In this document: positions 49,101-60,932 of the stretch, piece by piece | Layout: every line of letters begins with the position of its first letter | Position numbering within the stretch: the stretch's first letter is position 1 | DNA from: Taxawa tesnikishii (nom. ined.) | Taxonomy: Eukaryota; Ascomycota; Dothideomycetes; Dothideales | Direction of reading: 5' to 3' | Assembly: GCA_030247885.1 (NCBI GenBank) | Contig: JAPDRO010000006.1 | Coordinates: forward strand, 1,054,001 to 1,118,000 | Length of the DNA: 64,000 nt | Program-made: the position numbers and the translations under genes | The notes under the pieces: model-generated | The model's input: only the letters and a program-made list of their open reading frames with translations | Told to the model about the DNA's origin: nothing | Database searches by the model: none

Positions 49101-49883
49101 CCAGGCATGCCCTGTGCCATTGACGCCGAGTTTGTGCTCTTGTCCAGAGAGGAAATTGACATGAAGGCGGACGGCACGCGTGAAACAGTACGACCTGAAC
49201 GCTCCGGTCTGGCTCGAGTATCCGTCCTCCGAGGCGCCGGACCCGATCAAGGGCTTCCCTTCATCGACGACTACATTGCCATCTCCGAGCCGGTTGTCGA
49301 CTACAAGACCGAGCACTCGGGTATCCGGCCTGGCGATCTGGACCGCAGCCTGAGCAAGCACAACCTCGTGAGCCTCAAGGTAGCATACAAGAAAATCTGG
49401 CTTCTGCTGAACCTGGGCGTTGTCTTTGTGGGCCACGGTCTGCCGAAGGACTTCCGTATCATCAACATCCACGTTCCGCGCGCCCAGGTCGTCGATACGA
49501 TCCAACTGTTCGCGCTCGGAGCACGTACACAGCGCAAGCTGGGCCTCAAGTTCCTGGCCTCGTTCTTGCTGAAAGAGGAGATCCAGCAGGACGCCGAGCG
49601 GGGCCACGACAGCATTGAGGACGCGCGGACGGCACTCAGGTTGTGGCGCAAGTACGAGGAGTTCAAGGATGCGGGTGTGTTGGAGAGCATCTTGGATGAG
49701 ATCTTCGATGAAGGTAGGAGGACGGGGTGGAAGACGAGGAACGCCCTGGGGCAGAGGTCAGAGGGGCAGGGCGACGACAGACCTGATACCCCTGCTGGAA
49801 GTGTGCCTGGTACGCCGTCGAGACGGGTGATCCCGCTGGCGGGTACGCCGGCTAGATCGCAGTTTGGCAGCCCATTAAGGTAG
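46110..49883 (+). CDS. PAN2: PAN2, catalytic subunit of Pan2-Pan3 deadenylase
   Basis: Eight exons: 46110..46130, 46199..46305, 46364..46536, 46586..46712, 46759..47351, 47406..48716, 48770..48992, 49043..49883; 1132 aa restored. It shortens poly(A) tails with Pan3 in the cytoplasm. The N-terminal WD40 part ([40 protein letters not shown]) leads to a Pan3-binding linker, a catalytically dead ubiquitin-hydrolase domain (CHCG-type zinc ligands in [10 protein letters not shown] and WCDRCKRY) and a DEDDh exonuclease. Its residues are in AIDAEFV (D, E), GHGLPKDF (D) and HDSIEDA (H, D), all present. Three one-base losses occur at homopolymers: CCCCC 46216-46220, CCCC 47562-47565, TTTT 47988-47991. 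Exon phases close only when each is counted. Confidence 0.93.
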
Positions 49884-50225
49884 GGTTTGCACCTTTGGAT
49901 AGGACGGAAACCATTAGAGGGCTGGGGTCGGTGAAGGAGATTGGCAGGTTGGGGGTTATTCAGATAGCTATCGTCATCAATAAAAAGCCAAAATATTCAA
50001 TTCCGTCGGTCAAGACACCCCATCGCGCAACTCTGGTTCGAAACGAACGTTCTTTCGCCGATATCTCGACTTGGTGCCTCAAATACGCGAAGCCAGGCAG
50101 AACCCCTCACTCCTTCTACATCCTACATCCCTCATATCACATCCCACCACAAAACCCCTCCACACTGCATCGCGACTGTTTGCCCATCATTCAATTCCTA
50201 TCACCCATCGAGCTAAGGGAAGAAC
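49884..50225. other. Intergenic, 0.34 kb
   Basis: Short gap between PAN2 and ATG12, same strand; promoter and leader of ATG12. Confidence 0.55.
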
Positions 50226-51159
50226 ATGACGTCTCCGGCACCATCCCCGTCCACGCCACCCGATGCGCCCATCGCCGACTCACCGCACGCTGCCGACCTG
50301 CCGCTCACGATGGCTGCGTCTGTGGTGCTGGATCATTTGCCGCGGGACGCCCATCAGGCCCTTGAGAACGCCGGAGAAGTGGAGGTCGCGAAGGGTATGT
50401 CAACCGTCTTCTCTTCCGCCTTCATTGCTTTCAGATATTCTATTTTGCGTTTGGGAAAGGAGATGGGAGGGTGGGGGTGGCGGATGAGTTCGAAGGACCG
50501 GGTGTTTTCAGCAGCGCGACAAGTGGGCGAGACTGATGCCGGTTGCCAAGAGGAGATTTATGGGTTTAGAAGAGGAAGAAGAACGATTTCTGTCATTGCT
50601 ATGTTCGGGTGGATTTGTCCAATCCTCCCTACGCCACCACACACCCCAGTCTCGCGCACGTTGTCCTGGTCCTTCTGCACCGTACCCGTTCATTCCACTT
50701 GTTGCCAACCCTCGAAAGGCCGCCCGCTCTCTCGTCTTTCATCCGATTTTTTTCTTTACCTCAATCCCTTGTTGCACTCTTCCCCTCCTTCCCTCCGTAA
50801 CAGCATTCCCACTAAACTCGTGCAATGCAGTAACCGTCCGCTTCCACGCCCTCCCCGCCACGCCCGCGCTCCGTCAACCACGGTTCAAGATCTCATCCTC
50901 ACAGCGCTTCGAAGCCGTAGTGCGGTTCCTGCGACGAAAGCTCGCGCTCCAGGATCACGAGAGCGTCTTTTGCTACGTCAACTCCGTGTTTGCGCCCGCC
51001 TTGGACGAGGGGGTGGGGAACCTTTGGCGGGTGTGACATCGATTCTGATTCTGCGAAAGTGAAATGAAAGAGTGCGCTGACTTGTGCGTTTCGCTGTAGT
51101 GTTTCAAGACGGGCGAGGAGTTGGTGGTCGCGTATAGCGTCACGCAGGCGTTTGGGTGA
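50226..51159 (+). CDS. ATG12: Ubiquitin-like autophagy protein ATG12
   Basis: Exons 50226..50394, 50831..51030, 51100..51159; 142 aa. The ubiquitin fold begins [11 protein letters not shown]. It continues with [60 protein letters not shown], and ends AFG. The terminal glycine is the residue that the E1-like Atg7 activates and joins to a lysine of Atg5. The 56-residue N-terminal extension is Pro/Ala-rich, as usual in fungi. Intron 1 is 436 nt, far longer than others here. It joins GEVEVAK directly to VTVRF, in line with the family, so I see no hidden exon inside it. Convergent with panB, 270 bp apart. Confidence 0.93.
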
Positions 51160-51430
51160 TAAGATTGAGAGAGAGAGAGGATTGGTGGACGGCTACTCGC
51201 ATTGGAGAGGCACGGGAGGTCAAAATGATACGTATGCGATGCCATCTATGGGGGATGCATTCCGAGACTAACCGACAACAGGCATGCGTGAACGGCCGAG
51301 ATCGAACTCCATCACAAGCAAGGATATCATCCCTCCCTGCATCATCTTGTTCTATGCAAATTCAACGGGTATATGTGGAACAGAAAATCAGACAACGCCC
51401 CCGCCAGCCAGCTTTGGCAAGCCCCGCCCT

Positions 51431-52508
51431 CTATTCCTCCTTCTTCTCGCCGACCAATCTCTCGAACTCGGCAAAGTCTTCCTTGGGCATAGGATAAGTG
51501 TGTTCGGGCGCAGGATACGCCCTGCTCTTGACGTCCTGCCTGTACGCCTGGATCGCTCTCAGGCTCTCCCCCACACATCGCCGTACTTCTTCACAAACTT
51601 TGGCAGGAAGCGGCCTGGTGGAAAGTAGCCCGACATGTCGATCTGCACGAGGACCTGGCCGGAGCAACCGTTTCCGGCACCGATGCCGATGGTCGGGATA
51701 CGCAGTTTCTGCGTGATGAGGGAAGCGACCTCTGCTGGCACGGCTTCCAGGACCACGGAGAAGGCGCCGGCCTCTTGAACGGCGAGGGCGTCGCGCAGCA
51801 GCGCCAGCGCGTTGGTGGTGGACTTGCCCTGCACGCGAAAACCGCCGAGCGCGTTCTGGCGCTGCGGCGTCAAACCGACGTGGGCCATGACGGGGATGCC
51901 GGCGGTGGTGAGCTTGGCGATGGTGGGAGCCATCTCGATACCGCCTTCGAGCTTGATGCCGTGCACGCGGCCTTCTTTGACCATGCGGATAGCGGACGCG
52001 AGGGCTTGCTCGGGGAGATCTCGTACGTGCCCATTGGGAGGTCACCAATCTGCCATGTTCGTGTCAGCACCAGTTCTCGGCGGATGTGTGTATGCGTGTG
52101 TGAGGCGGCAGGGGAGCTTACCAAGAAAGCAGACTTGGCACCCCTAGCTACGCTCTTGCAGTGCAGCAGCATCTCCTCCATGAGCACTTCGCTCGTGTCT
52201 TCCAATCCCATGGCTACCATGGCAAGACTGTCGCCCACCAGCACAATGTCCATTCCTGCAGTATCTGCGACGTGCGCGGAGGGGAAGTCGTGGGCTGTGA
52301 TCATGGTGATGGGCTCCTTGCGCCTGTAGAGCGACATCAACGTCGGAAGCGTGACCTTCTTACGCGCCGGCGCCGAGGTGCCCATTGGACCATGCGAAGA
52401 GTGTCGCACCGCGACCGCTGACACGGCGCGAGGGACGGTGGTGCGCCATGTCGGCGACAGGAGGGAGGAGCAGAGGTGTGAAGCTGTCGGTATGGCGGAG
52501 CGGGACAT
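51431..52508 (-). CDS. Ketopantoate hydroxymethyltransferase (PanB), mitochondrial
   Basis: Two exons, complement(52122..52508) and complement(51431..52049), intron 72 nt; 335 aa restored. It makes ketopantoate from 2-oxoisovalerate and methylene-tetrahydrofolate, the first step to pantothenate and CoA. The basic, Ser/Ala-rich start ([20 protein letters not shown]) fits mitochondrial import. Core motifs: [72 protein letters not shown], and a C-terminal PAPEHTYPM. Two one-base losses interrupt it: the GGGG at plus-strand 52012-52015 ([15 protein letters not shown]) and the CCCCC at 51568-51572 (YGDVWGESLRAI). Divergent from the flavoprotein gene. Confidence 0.92.
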
Positions 52509-53320
52509 TGCGATTAGGACGGATTGCGGAGGGCGGGATGCGACGGGCCAAGTGTTGTGTATGTGAGGTGCGGGTGCTCTCGAGGAGGCATTGATTGAGG
52601 AAGTAGAGTCATGCTCACGCGCGGACGGATTTTTCAATCCTTTTGTTGTGGTTCAATGGTAGTATGTATTGTACGCGGTAGACAGTGAAGAAACAATGGG
52701 TCCAGCTCCGGCCCCAGCCCCAGCCCACAGCATGCGACCGAGGTCCAATGCTCCGATTGCCGTTCCCATCACCACTAGAAACGTGGCGTAGTCCGTGGCC
52801 TGTCTCGGGTCAGCACCCTCGGCCGGAGTGTACGTGTCGGCAACGTCTGACTGCTCGGGCCGTGTTCTTTGTATCGTGCAGTCCGGCAGTGTTGACGGAG
52901 GACGGATGTCTTTGTGTGTGTGTATATGTTCGGGTTCGTCGCCAGCGCGGCAGAAACAGGCAGTAGCCACAATTGCTGATCGCTCGGCCAATGTTATCTC
53001 TAGATAGGACGGATTGTCTTAGTAAGCACTTCTATTGGCCTGAACCTTGAGTCCTTGATCGCTTTTGCTATGCGTAGCCATGCGTAGCCCACTAAACTTA
53101 GCGCCGTGGTGTTGCTGGACGCTGCACTTTCCTGTTGTCTCCCGTTAGTCCCGTGTCGTACCCATGTATAGGCGGTTTTCTATTTTTTCTATATCCACAG
53201 CGCAGTTTGCGTACTTGGATATTACGGATAGGTCAACGTTCTTCCATCCGTTCCGGGTCTCTCCTGTTCTCTCCTTACCCTGAGTCTGAGCGTACGTCAT
53301 CATGAATTCTCCGTAGGTAC
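52509..53320. promoter_or_regulatory. Divergent promoter, panB / flavoprotein fusion gene
   Basis: 0.8 kb shared upstream region. A minimal uORF (ATG at 53302, four codons then TAG) precedes the rightward gene's first ATG. A leftward open frame at 52653-52991 lacks an ATG and was not accepted. Confidence 0.5.
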
Positions 53321-55259
53321 ATGGCCGCTCCTGGAAAGCGTAGCCCTCCCGGTGATCGTTCTGTACAACAACAACAACAACAACAACAACAAAGGCATTG
53401 TGCCACCAACACTTTCTCGCTTACCCAGGGCTACTCTACCAACACCCTTGTTGGTGCCGGCCTTGCAGCTTGCACGATGGCTTTCCACATCTTCCACAGC
53501 GCCACCCCGCCTAGGAGTCCACGTCCAAGTTCTCCCAACACTCGAATATCCTTGCCCGAAATCTCATCCGAGTCTTCTCCGCGCCAGCTAAACATCGTCC
53601 TCGTGTCTGCTGGTTGCACCGACCCCAAGATCGTGAGCGATCTCCTCCCACGACTCGCAGACCTTCCGGATGTCTCGCTGCGCGCCGTGCTCGACCATGG
53701 CTTTCGCGGCGCAGACTTCATAAACGCCTCCTCGAGTTGCCTCACCATACCCAACGTACAAAGAACACATTCAAAGATCGGGCAAGATGTCGCCGACATC
53801 GAGAAAGAGGCCGCCGAACTCTGTCAGTGGGCGGACGTATTGGTGCTTGCTCCCATAGACGCGAACAATTTGGCCAAGATGCTGCATGGAGCTACGGATA
53901 ACCTGTTGCTGGAGATCTTGAGGAGCTGGAACGTGTCCAAGAAGATATTGATGGTGCCTGGAATGTCGAGTCTGATGTGGGAGAACCCGATGACGAAGAA
54001 GCAGCTCACAAAGATCCGACGGAAATGGAACTGGATACGCGTGCTGCAGCCCGTTTTATGGACATTTGAGGACGGAAGCAAGAAAGTGACATCGTGGGAG
54101 GGAATGAAGGAATTGATGGAGAGCGTGCGCAACCAAGTCGACCTTATGACCATTGGCCGGGACGTGGATGTTTCGCCCACTCAACGAGCGTCTTTCAGGC
54201 AGAGCCAGACCAAGTCAACTAACCTCCTCCCCCGGAGCTATGGACCATGATCATAGATGCCACAGCTGACTGGGAACTGGCGAAAAACCTGCACATCTTC
54301 ACGAATCTGCCTCCACCGAGAGAATGGCAGCGCCACGTGAGCCCACGGGGTCCGCAGACCTACATGGAGAAGCTGGAGTGGACGCTGCTGACGGGCAACT
54401 TGACCTCGTTCAAGGATTTCATCACGACGCAGTCAGTCCCACGCTGGCTGTCACGCTTGTGCATCAAGCTCATTCTGCGCTTCGCCATGACACCACTGCT
54501 CTCCTATCTCGAGACGGCACATAAGGACCTCTTCTGGAACACTTTCGGCAGCACCTTCCTGCCCGACAAGGCCTCCTCCGTCTTCGGGCGCACCGAGATC
54601 CTCGACTTCTGGAACACGTCCCCTCCTTCCTGACCAAGAAGTACACGGCCGAGGCGCTGGACGGAGCGTCGCGGCAGGGCTTCGTGCACGTGCTAGAGTG
54701 GTGGCAAGAATCCGGGCTGCCGCTCGTGTTCACGGAAGCCGCGCTCGAGCAGGCAAGCAGTCAGGGCCACATGGCAGTGCTCGAGTGGTGGAAAACGCTC
54801 GCCTTCTCCTACCGCGCCGACAACTTCGACAGCGCCTCCGAGCCACTGCGGCTCAAGCCCGGAAAGTCCATCTGCTACGCGGCGCAGTCGGGTCGCGCGG
54901 ATATCGTGCGCTGGTGGGTGCGCTCCGGCATCACGTTCCCGCACGAGGACACGGTGGCCAAGCTGGCGTCGACGCATGGCCATGTCTGCGTGCTCCAGGC
55001 CTGGCATGAGGCCAAGGAGAGCAAGATGATCTTCGATAATCAGGTCCTGGTCGGCGCGACTAAGATGGGCCATGTGGACGTGCTCGAGTGGTGGAAGCAG
55101 AGTGGCTTGACGGTCGAATATAAGACTTGCGATGTTGAGGAGGCGCTGGAGGATGGCGTCGAAGGTAGGAAGGGAGAGGAGGTTAGGAGATGGTGGGCTA
55201 GGAACGGACTTAATCTGGGTGTGGGCACGAGTGAGTGGATGAAGCCGAAGGTGCTGTAG
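53321..55259 (+). CDS. Flavoprotein (PPC-decarboxylase-like) fused to VLEWW repeats
   Basis: One exon, 646 aa restored. The start at 53321 includes a (CAA)9 polyglutamine tract; a second in-frame ATG at 53477 could be the true start. Residues about 90-300 are a flavoprotein (HFCD) fold: LNIVLVSAGCTDPKIVSDLL, WADVLVLAPIDANNLAKMLH, GATDNLLLEILRSW, VPGMSSLMWENPMTKKQL. In PPC decarboxylases and Hal3 these positions hold a catalytic His before the WAD strand and Asn in PAMN; here they read Ala and Ser. A link with LLPPELWTMIIDATADWEL follows, then about five 30-residue repeats of GHVxVLEWWxxSGL type, ankyrin-like. One-base losses lie at CCCCC 54229-54233 and CCCC 54620-54623. Role unknown; probably a non-catalytic FMN-binding or regulatory protein. 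Confidence 0.75.
53366..53392 (+). repeat. (CAA)9 tract
   Basis: Nine perfect CAA units, encoding nine Gln if translation begins at 53321. Confidence 0.92.
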
Positions 55260-56564
55260 AGGACGCGGGAGGATCGAGGATTTTTGTGTGCATGGTATGG
55301 TACAGGCATCGCATCTGGTGAAGGCGTTTTAGAGCATAGTACGATATTCATTCTTGCATGGCTTGGAGGGTAGCCAGTGAACCTACCGTTTCTCTCACTT
55401 GGCCAGCATCAAGCAGACATTGCTGACGGTACGAATCAAAAGATGGCTCAGAGCTATCACACTCTTTTCGGTGTCGGTTTGCTGTTCAAAAGGCACGTTC
55501 CTTTGATTCTGTGACGGCTGAACAAGCTGCCGTTGCCGGATGCTTGCACAGGTTGTATCACGCTACTCTTCGCTGTCGTCTTCAAACGGAGTCATCTTCC
55601 GCTACGACACGTAGGCTCCGACTTTTGACCGTACAAGGCTATCACGGCAGACACGTTACAGTACGCTATTCTCACCGCCTATATCAGCGTAGTGCGATAA
55701 AAGATACATCCGACTTGCTTCACTCCCAGGACCTTCCAAATCCAAGCCAGTTTCGTCTGGATTGCCTCATCAAGTGGCGACGACGAACCCACCCGCATAT
55801 GGGCCCGTTGACTGTCATGGGCTCCAGCTGGCATCCAGAGTGGATTCTGCAAAGTGCCTTGAACCACCGCAAGACAAGCGAATAGCTCCACTGAAGACCA
55901 AGTGGTTTACGGATGCGACGTGTCGCAAAGCATTCCCCTCTTTCTTTCCTTTCCTTTCCATTCCTTCGGTTGTTCGAGGTCCGGACAACTGTAACACGAC
56001 TCGACGCACTTTTTCCCCAACGTCGGTTGGGAAAGCAAATATGAGCAGTGAAGCTCCTGTCGGCAGTGGTTCGCATCTGGGAGTCTGGAATGTTCGGAAT
56101 GTCGCGAACCGTTCCTCCTCGCTCTTTCGTTGCGGAGATTCGCCGGCTACGCTCATTCCTTCCTTCCATACTCCGTTTGTATGACGATCTAGAGGTTGTT
56201 CTCGCCCCCTCCAATGCAACCATCGTGACAGTGAAGTCAATCATCCGACTGTGGATTCAGCGCTCACCTCATCACGCATCCAAGGTCCCTCACACCAAAG
56301 GCGTGCTACTGTATGTACCTGACTAGGCGCAGCCGCCCAACCGGGTCGTCGAGGATACCAAATCAACAGAAAAAGAACCAGGAACCGAGGAAGGAAGTAT
56401 CAGATCTGCGCGAGATCGGATTCAGAATCACTTGCAGGATCCCAGACAGCCAGTGGGCCGTGGAACCTCCTCCCCGGGACCGACGAAACAACGTAACAAC
56501 GCGGGTTGGGAGGGGAGGGGGACAAGTCCCCGATATGCAAGTGTAGTCTGGTAAGTTATGATGG

Positions 56565-56582
56565 GGTTGGACCGGTCCAACC
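56565..56582. other. 18-bp perfect palindrome
   Basis: GGTTGGACCGGTCCAACC is identical to its own reverse complement. It could be a dimeric-factor binding site or a hairpin. Confidence 0.7.
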
Positions 56583-57082
56583 TCCACCTAAGAAAAAAGC
56601 AATCGAGGGATGGCATTTATCATTTTTTATTTTGGTTACTCCCCATGCGATGCACGCGGGTCGACAACGCGGTCGCCTATCTCTGCCACAGAAACGTTGG
56701 AAAAACATGTCGAAAACCCCCACTCTGTTACTGGGTAAAGCCCGCCGTTTAGGGAATTTAGACTTTTTTAGATGGGTGCACCGCGCGCCGTTGGGGCCCG
56801 CGGTAAGCACTTCCGAGCGGTTTAGTGCGCGCACACCCATGTCGTGGCGTGCAACGCGGCGCGGCGCGGATCAGAGGTCAGAGTTTGCCGCCGGCGCGCG
56901 CTGGAAATGGGATGCCAGGGCAAGGGGGAATTTGGTGGTGGGATAGAGGGAGGGCGGGGAGGGCAGGGGAGGGCGGACCGGGTTTCACGAGGTTCGTGGC
57001 GCGACGTAGTCGGTTCCTGGTTTTTCTTTTGAGCTTGTTGCTTGGGCGGACGACGGTGTTGAGCAAGCGGCGGGGACGACGG

Positions 57083-57114
57083 CGGAGGAGGAGGAGGAGG
57101 AGGAGGAGGAGGAG
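57083..57114. repeat. (GGA)n microsatellite
   Basis: About ten GGA units on the plus strand, between purine-rich flanks. Confidence 0.88.
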
Positions 57115-57654
57115 GTGATGGAGTGGAGGGAAAGCAACGTGGTGAGGCATGCGCGCCCGTTTCGCATCAGGCAAAAGTCGGGAAGAGACGGTGGCGCAGA
57201 GGACATGGATGAGCCTACGAGCACCGGTCTTCCTCGCATGGTTGGCAGGGGTATGGAAACGGGACAGATGCTGGTTGTTGAGCATGATGCGAAGACTTTC
57301 CAGACTCTGCTCGACGTGCATACCGCCGTCGGAGAAATCAGTGCTGCGAACCTCGACACACCACACGTGCGATCGGGACTTCGTCCGAGGCAGCAACTCG
57401 CGCGGAGGGCCAGAGATGCATGGCCGGACAAATGACTCGTCCGTCGGGGTCGAGGCGCAATTGCAGGGCTACAGAAGAAAACGCCTCTGACGCTGGCTGC
57501 GGTGTTCCCTGCACGAGGCGGGCGACGCCGTGGGTTTCAGGCTGATTAGAGCGATGTCTTTGCTTGCTGGCTGGAGATGACTGGAGATGATGCTGCAGGA
57601 GGGAAGGGATGCCGTTAGTGGTGATTGGGTCTGGCCTGTCTTGTCATGAGGACA

Positions 57655-57715
57655 GGGAAGTGAGGGAAGAGAGGGAAGGGAGGGAAGGAAGGAAGGGAAG
57701 GGAAGGGAGGGGGGT
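57655..57715. repeat. Purine tract (GGGAA-like)
   Basis: Sixty bases almost free of pyrimidines, built of GGGAAG/GGAA units with GAGA interruptions. Confidence 0.8.
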
Positions 57716-58237
57716 GAGGGAGGCAGTTGGGGAGAGCATCACGCGTCTCTTGCGCGAAAGACGCTGGCTTTCCACACACGCACGCGCACACGCCGTCGCA
57801 GTAAAGTAGAAAGTAGTAGAGGAGCTAGGCATACTCGCACATGGCGTGCTAGCAGGAGTATGCATATGCATAGCGAGGGCGGCATCGATAAGGCCTGTTT
57901 TCCTTATCGGGGTCTAGTGTCTGCGGTTAACCACGCTGCTCCTCTTCTTCGGAACTTGACTGCGTTGGTCAAGCACACAGCACCGCGGCGGCCGTGCAAG
58001 CTTTAGGGCCCGTTGACCTGTCAGCCTCCACTTCGCCGTACTTCGACCCAAGTCACACTACGACGCAGTGGCCCAGTCAAGGACACAAGTGAAGCTTCTT
58101 CTCAAATACATTGTCCCTGCAAGGCAAGCCAGCCAAGGTCACTGCCATTTGCAAGGGTGCGACCACCATTACTGGAGCAAAGGGTAAGGGTCCGCTAATA
58201 ACTCGCGAGCCGCCCATCATCCCCGTCCTACCTCCCC

Positions 58238-60932
58238 ATGGAAGCCCGGCCAATTAACGACAACAACACGACCAGAACAAGGCTGTCCAAGAGGTTCCTC
58301 CCCTCGACATCCAACACTCCACCGACCTCGCTTCCTCCTGCTCGCTCCCTGCGTCGCGCTCCCTCCGCGCCCATTCGCCATCACTACACCAATCCCCAGC
58401 AGCACCACCACTCGCAGCATCAGCGGAACCTCAGCGAGCAAGCTCACCCGCTCCGCGCCGACGACAACCACCATCACTTCACTTCTCCCCAGCAGGCAAT
58501 CTCCGAAGCACTTCCTCCCACATCCTTCGACGACCCTCGCTTCGACTCACTTGCAATCTTCAACAACGAGCCCGCTCCCGTCCAACGTTCCGGCACCTTC
58601 TCGCAGCGACGAGTTTCCAAATCGCGCCCACCCCCGCCTGCCCACTCACAAAGCGCCCAACCCGACACAGGGGGACCGCCACGACTTTCGTTACCTCACT
58701 TGCGGCAATCTGCCAGTTACGCGGCCGTCAACCGGCCCGCCATGGACACAATTACCCCGCCCCGCTCCGAAACTGGCACAAACAGCCCCAGACAGCGCTA
58801 CAGCGATGAGACCGGCGGACTGAAAGCGCTCAAAAGAAGAGCGGGTTCTCAAGCTTCATGAACAACCTGGTCGGATCGCCGCGACGTCCTGCAATATCGG
58901 CCCCGGAGAACCCTGTCCACGTCACGCACGTCGGAATTGACTCAGAGACGGGTGCTTTCACGGTGTGTAAATGCCTTACATATCCCATCCGCGCTATCGG
59001 ACAGCGACATGTCCGAAAGTCGCGCACGAGCGCAGATTGCGGCATAATGTGTGTTCGCGCTTGGATTTGAGCTGACAGGCTTGTAGGGTCTCCCCAAGGA
59101 ATGGCACCGCGTTTTGGCCGACGCCGGTATCAGCGAGCAAGAGCAGCAGAAAAACCCAAAGGCCATCGCAGAAATCGTGACCTTTTACAAGGAGAACAAC
59201 GAGAAGGGCTCAGATGATGAGATTTGGCACAAATTCGACAACGCGCACCCTCAAAACGCACAACAAAACGGTCTTGGCCTCAGTCTTGCCCCTCCAGGTG
59301 TCACTTCGCCCGTAGCAACGAGTCCTGGTTACAATGTTCTCAGCCCTCCAGCAAGCCCGCGTTTCCCGAAGAATGGCGAAGACAGCTTCGAGAACCCAAG
59401 AGCTCCGCCTCCGGTGCCTCGGGGAATGAGTGGCGGCCCGATGTCACCACCGGTCAACGCCAACAACATGCTCCCAATGCGTCCTGCCCCAAGACCGCCA
59501 GGCGCAAGTGCTTCTCAGAATATAGTCCCAAATCGCGCAGCTCCACCGATCCCTAGTCCAGCAAGGGAAGCGCCGAGGGCGCCACGCCCGCAAGATGAAG
59601 GATACCCTCCAGTCGCATACGCTCCACCAACTGTCGACACGCAGCAGAACTACCATTCCGCAGGTCGATCTAGAGCTGCCACTACCGGCGGCTACTCTCC
59701 TCAGACGCAGTACCCATCCCCACAGGGCATCAGTTCTCCACAGCAGTACCAGCAGCAACAGGAGCAGGCAATGGCCGCGGCCCAACAGGCGCTACAGAAG
59801 CAGCATCTCGAGCGCAGTCAGAGCCAACGTGCGCCACAACATCACACTCCGCCAACTCCGCAGCAGCAGTTCGCTCAGGCCATAGACCCAAGGAACATCC
59901 CGCACCCATCTCAAGATGCCCGTGTCGGTCCAGCTCCACGTCCAAGACAGCGCCCACGTCAGAGCATACAAAGTTCGGATATTGTGGCAAAACTCAACCA
60001 AATCTGCTCGCCTCAAGATCCGACCAAGAAGTACCGCAATCTGGTCAAGATTGGCCAAGGTGCTTCTGGTGGCGTCTACACGGCTTTTGAGGTTGGCACG
60101 AATAAGTGTGTGGCCATCAAGCAGATGAACCTCGAGCAGCAGCCAAAGAAGGACTTGATCATCAACGAAATCCTCGTCATGAAGGACAGCAAGCACAAGA
60201 ACATTGTTAACTTCATGGACAGCTTCCTCGTTCGAGGCGACTTGTGGGTCGTCATGGAGTACATGGAGGGTGGGAGTTTGACCGACGTCGTCACCTACAA
60301 CATGATGAGCGAGCCTCAGATCGCAGCTGTTTGCCGCGAGACACTGCACGGACTTCAATTCCTTCACTCCAAGGGTGTCATCCACCGCGACATCAAGTCG
60401 GATAACGTTCTACTGTCGATGGAGGGCAACATCAAGCTCACCGATTTCGGTTTCTGCGCACAGATAAACGAGGCTCATATGAAGCGCACAACCATGGTTG
60501 GCACTCCATACTGGATGGCTCCCGAAGTCGTCACTCGTAAAGAGTACGGTCGTAAGATCGATATCTGGTCGCTCGGTATCATGGCCATTGAGATGATCGA
60601 GGGTGAGCCACCTTATCTGACCGAGAGCCCTCTGCGTGCGCTGTACTTGATTGCCACGAACGGAACGCCACAGATCAAGGAGGAGCACAACTTGACACCA
60701 ATCTTCCGCGACTTTCTGGGATTTGCGCTCAAGGTTGACCCGGAGAAGAGAGCCAGTGCACATGACCTGCTCAAGGTAAGGACACAACGAGCAGGACATT
60801 TGATGTTTGACAGACTGACGATTGTGATAGCATGCCTTCATCCAAACTGCGGAGCCACTCGCCACATTATCGCCGCTCGTCAAGGCCGCTCGTCAAGCTC
60901 GTGCGGAGGAGCGTAAAGCTAAAGGTAACTGA
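58238..60932 (+). CDS. p21-activated kinase, Ste20 type
   Basis: Exons 58238..58962, 59087..60775, 60831..60932 (introns 124 and 55 nt); 838 aa restored. A disordered N-terminus precedes a Cdc42/Rac-binding CRIB box, [20 protein letters not shown], at about residue 220, then [16 protein letters not shown]. No PH domain is seen, which favours Ste20/PakA over Cla4. A Gln/Pro-rich linker with SH3-ligand-like PAPRPPG and APPPVPRG precedes the kinase: glycine loop [46 protein letters not shown]. All catalytic residues are present. It should act downstream of Cdc42 in polarity and MAPK signalling. One A is missing in AAAA 58832-58835, where [19 protein letters not shown] is broken just before the CRIB. 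Confidence 0.93.

Larger units (their letters stand above)
55260..58237. other. Long intergenic region, 3 kb
   Basis: Largest gene-poor stretch. Contains an 18-bp perfect palindrome (56565-56582), a (GGA)n tract (57083-57114) and a GGGAA-rich purine tract (57655-57715). Composition varies: AT-rich around 56580-56780, GC-rich around 56785-56960. No gene supported. It may hold an extended promoter for the PAK kinase, or a non-coding RNA. Confidence 0.5.

Noticed and set aside
50400-50830. Possible extra exon in the long ATG12 intron (frames rich in Pro/Ser or EEEEE)
   Set aside because: The flanking exons already join precisely at the family's conserved position; no ATG12 homolog I know has an insert here.
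52653-52991. Leftward open frame with a hydrophobic stretch (FLVVMGTAIGALDLGRMLW)
   Set aside because: No ATG at its start, none upstream before a stop, and no splice support; left as part of the panB divergent promoter.
56340-56960. Transposon or MITE around the palindrome and composition shift
   Set aside because: No terminal inverted repeats, target-site duplication or transposase-like frame could be found by eye.
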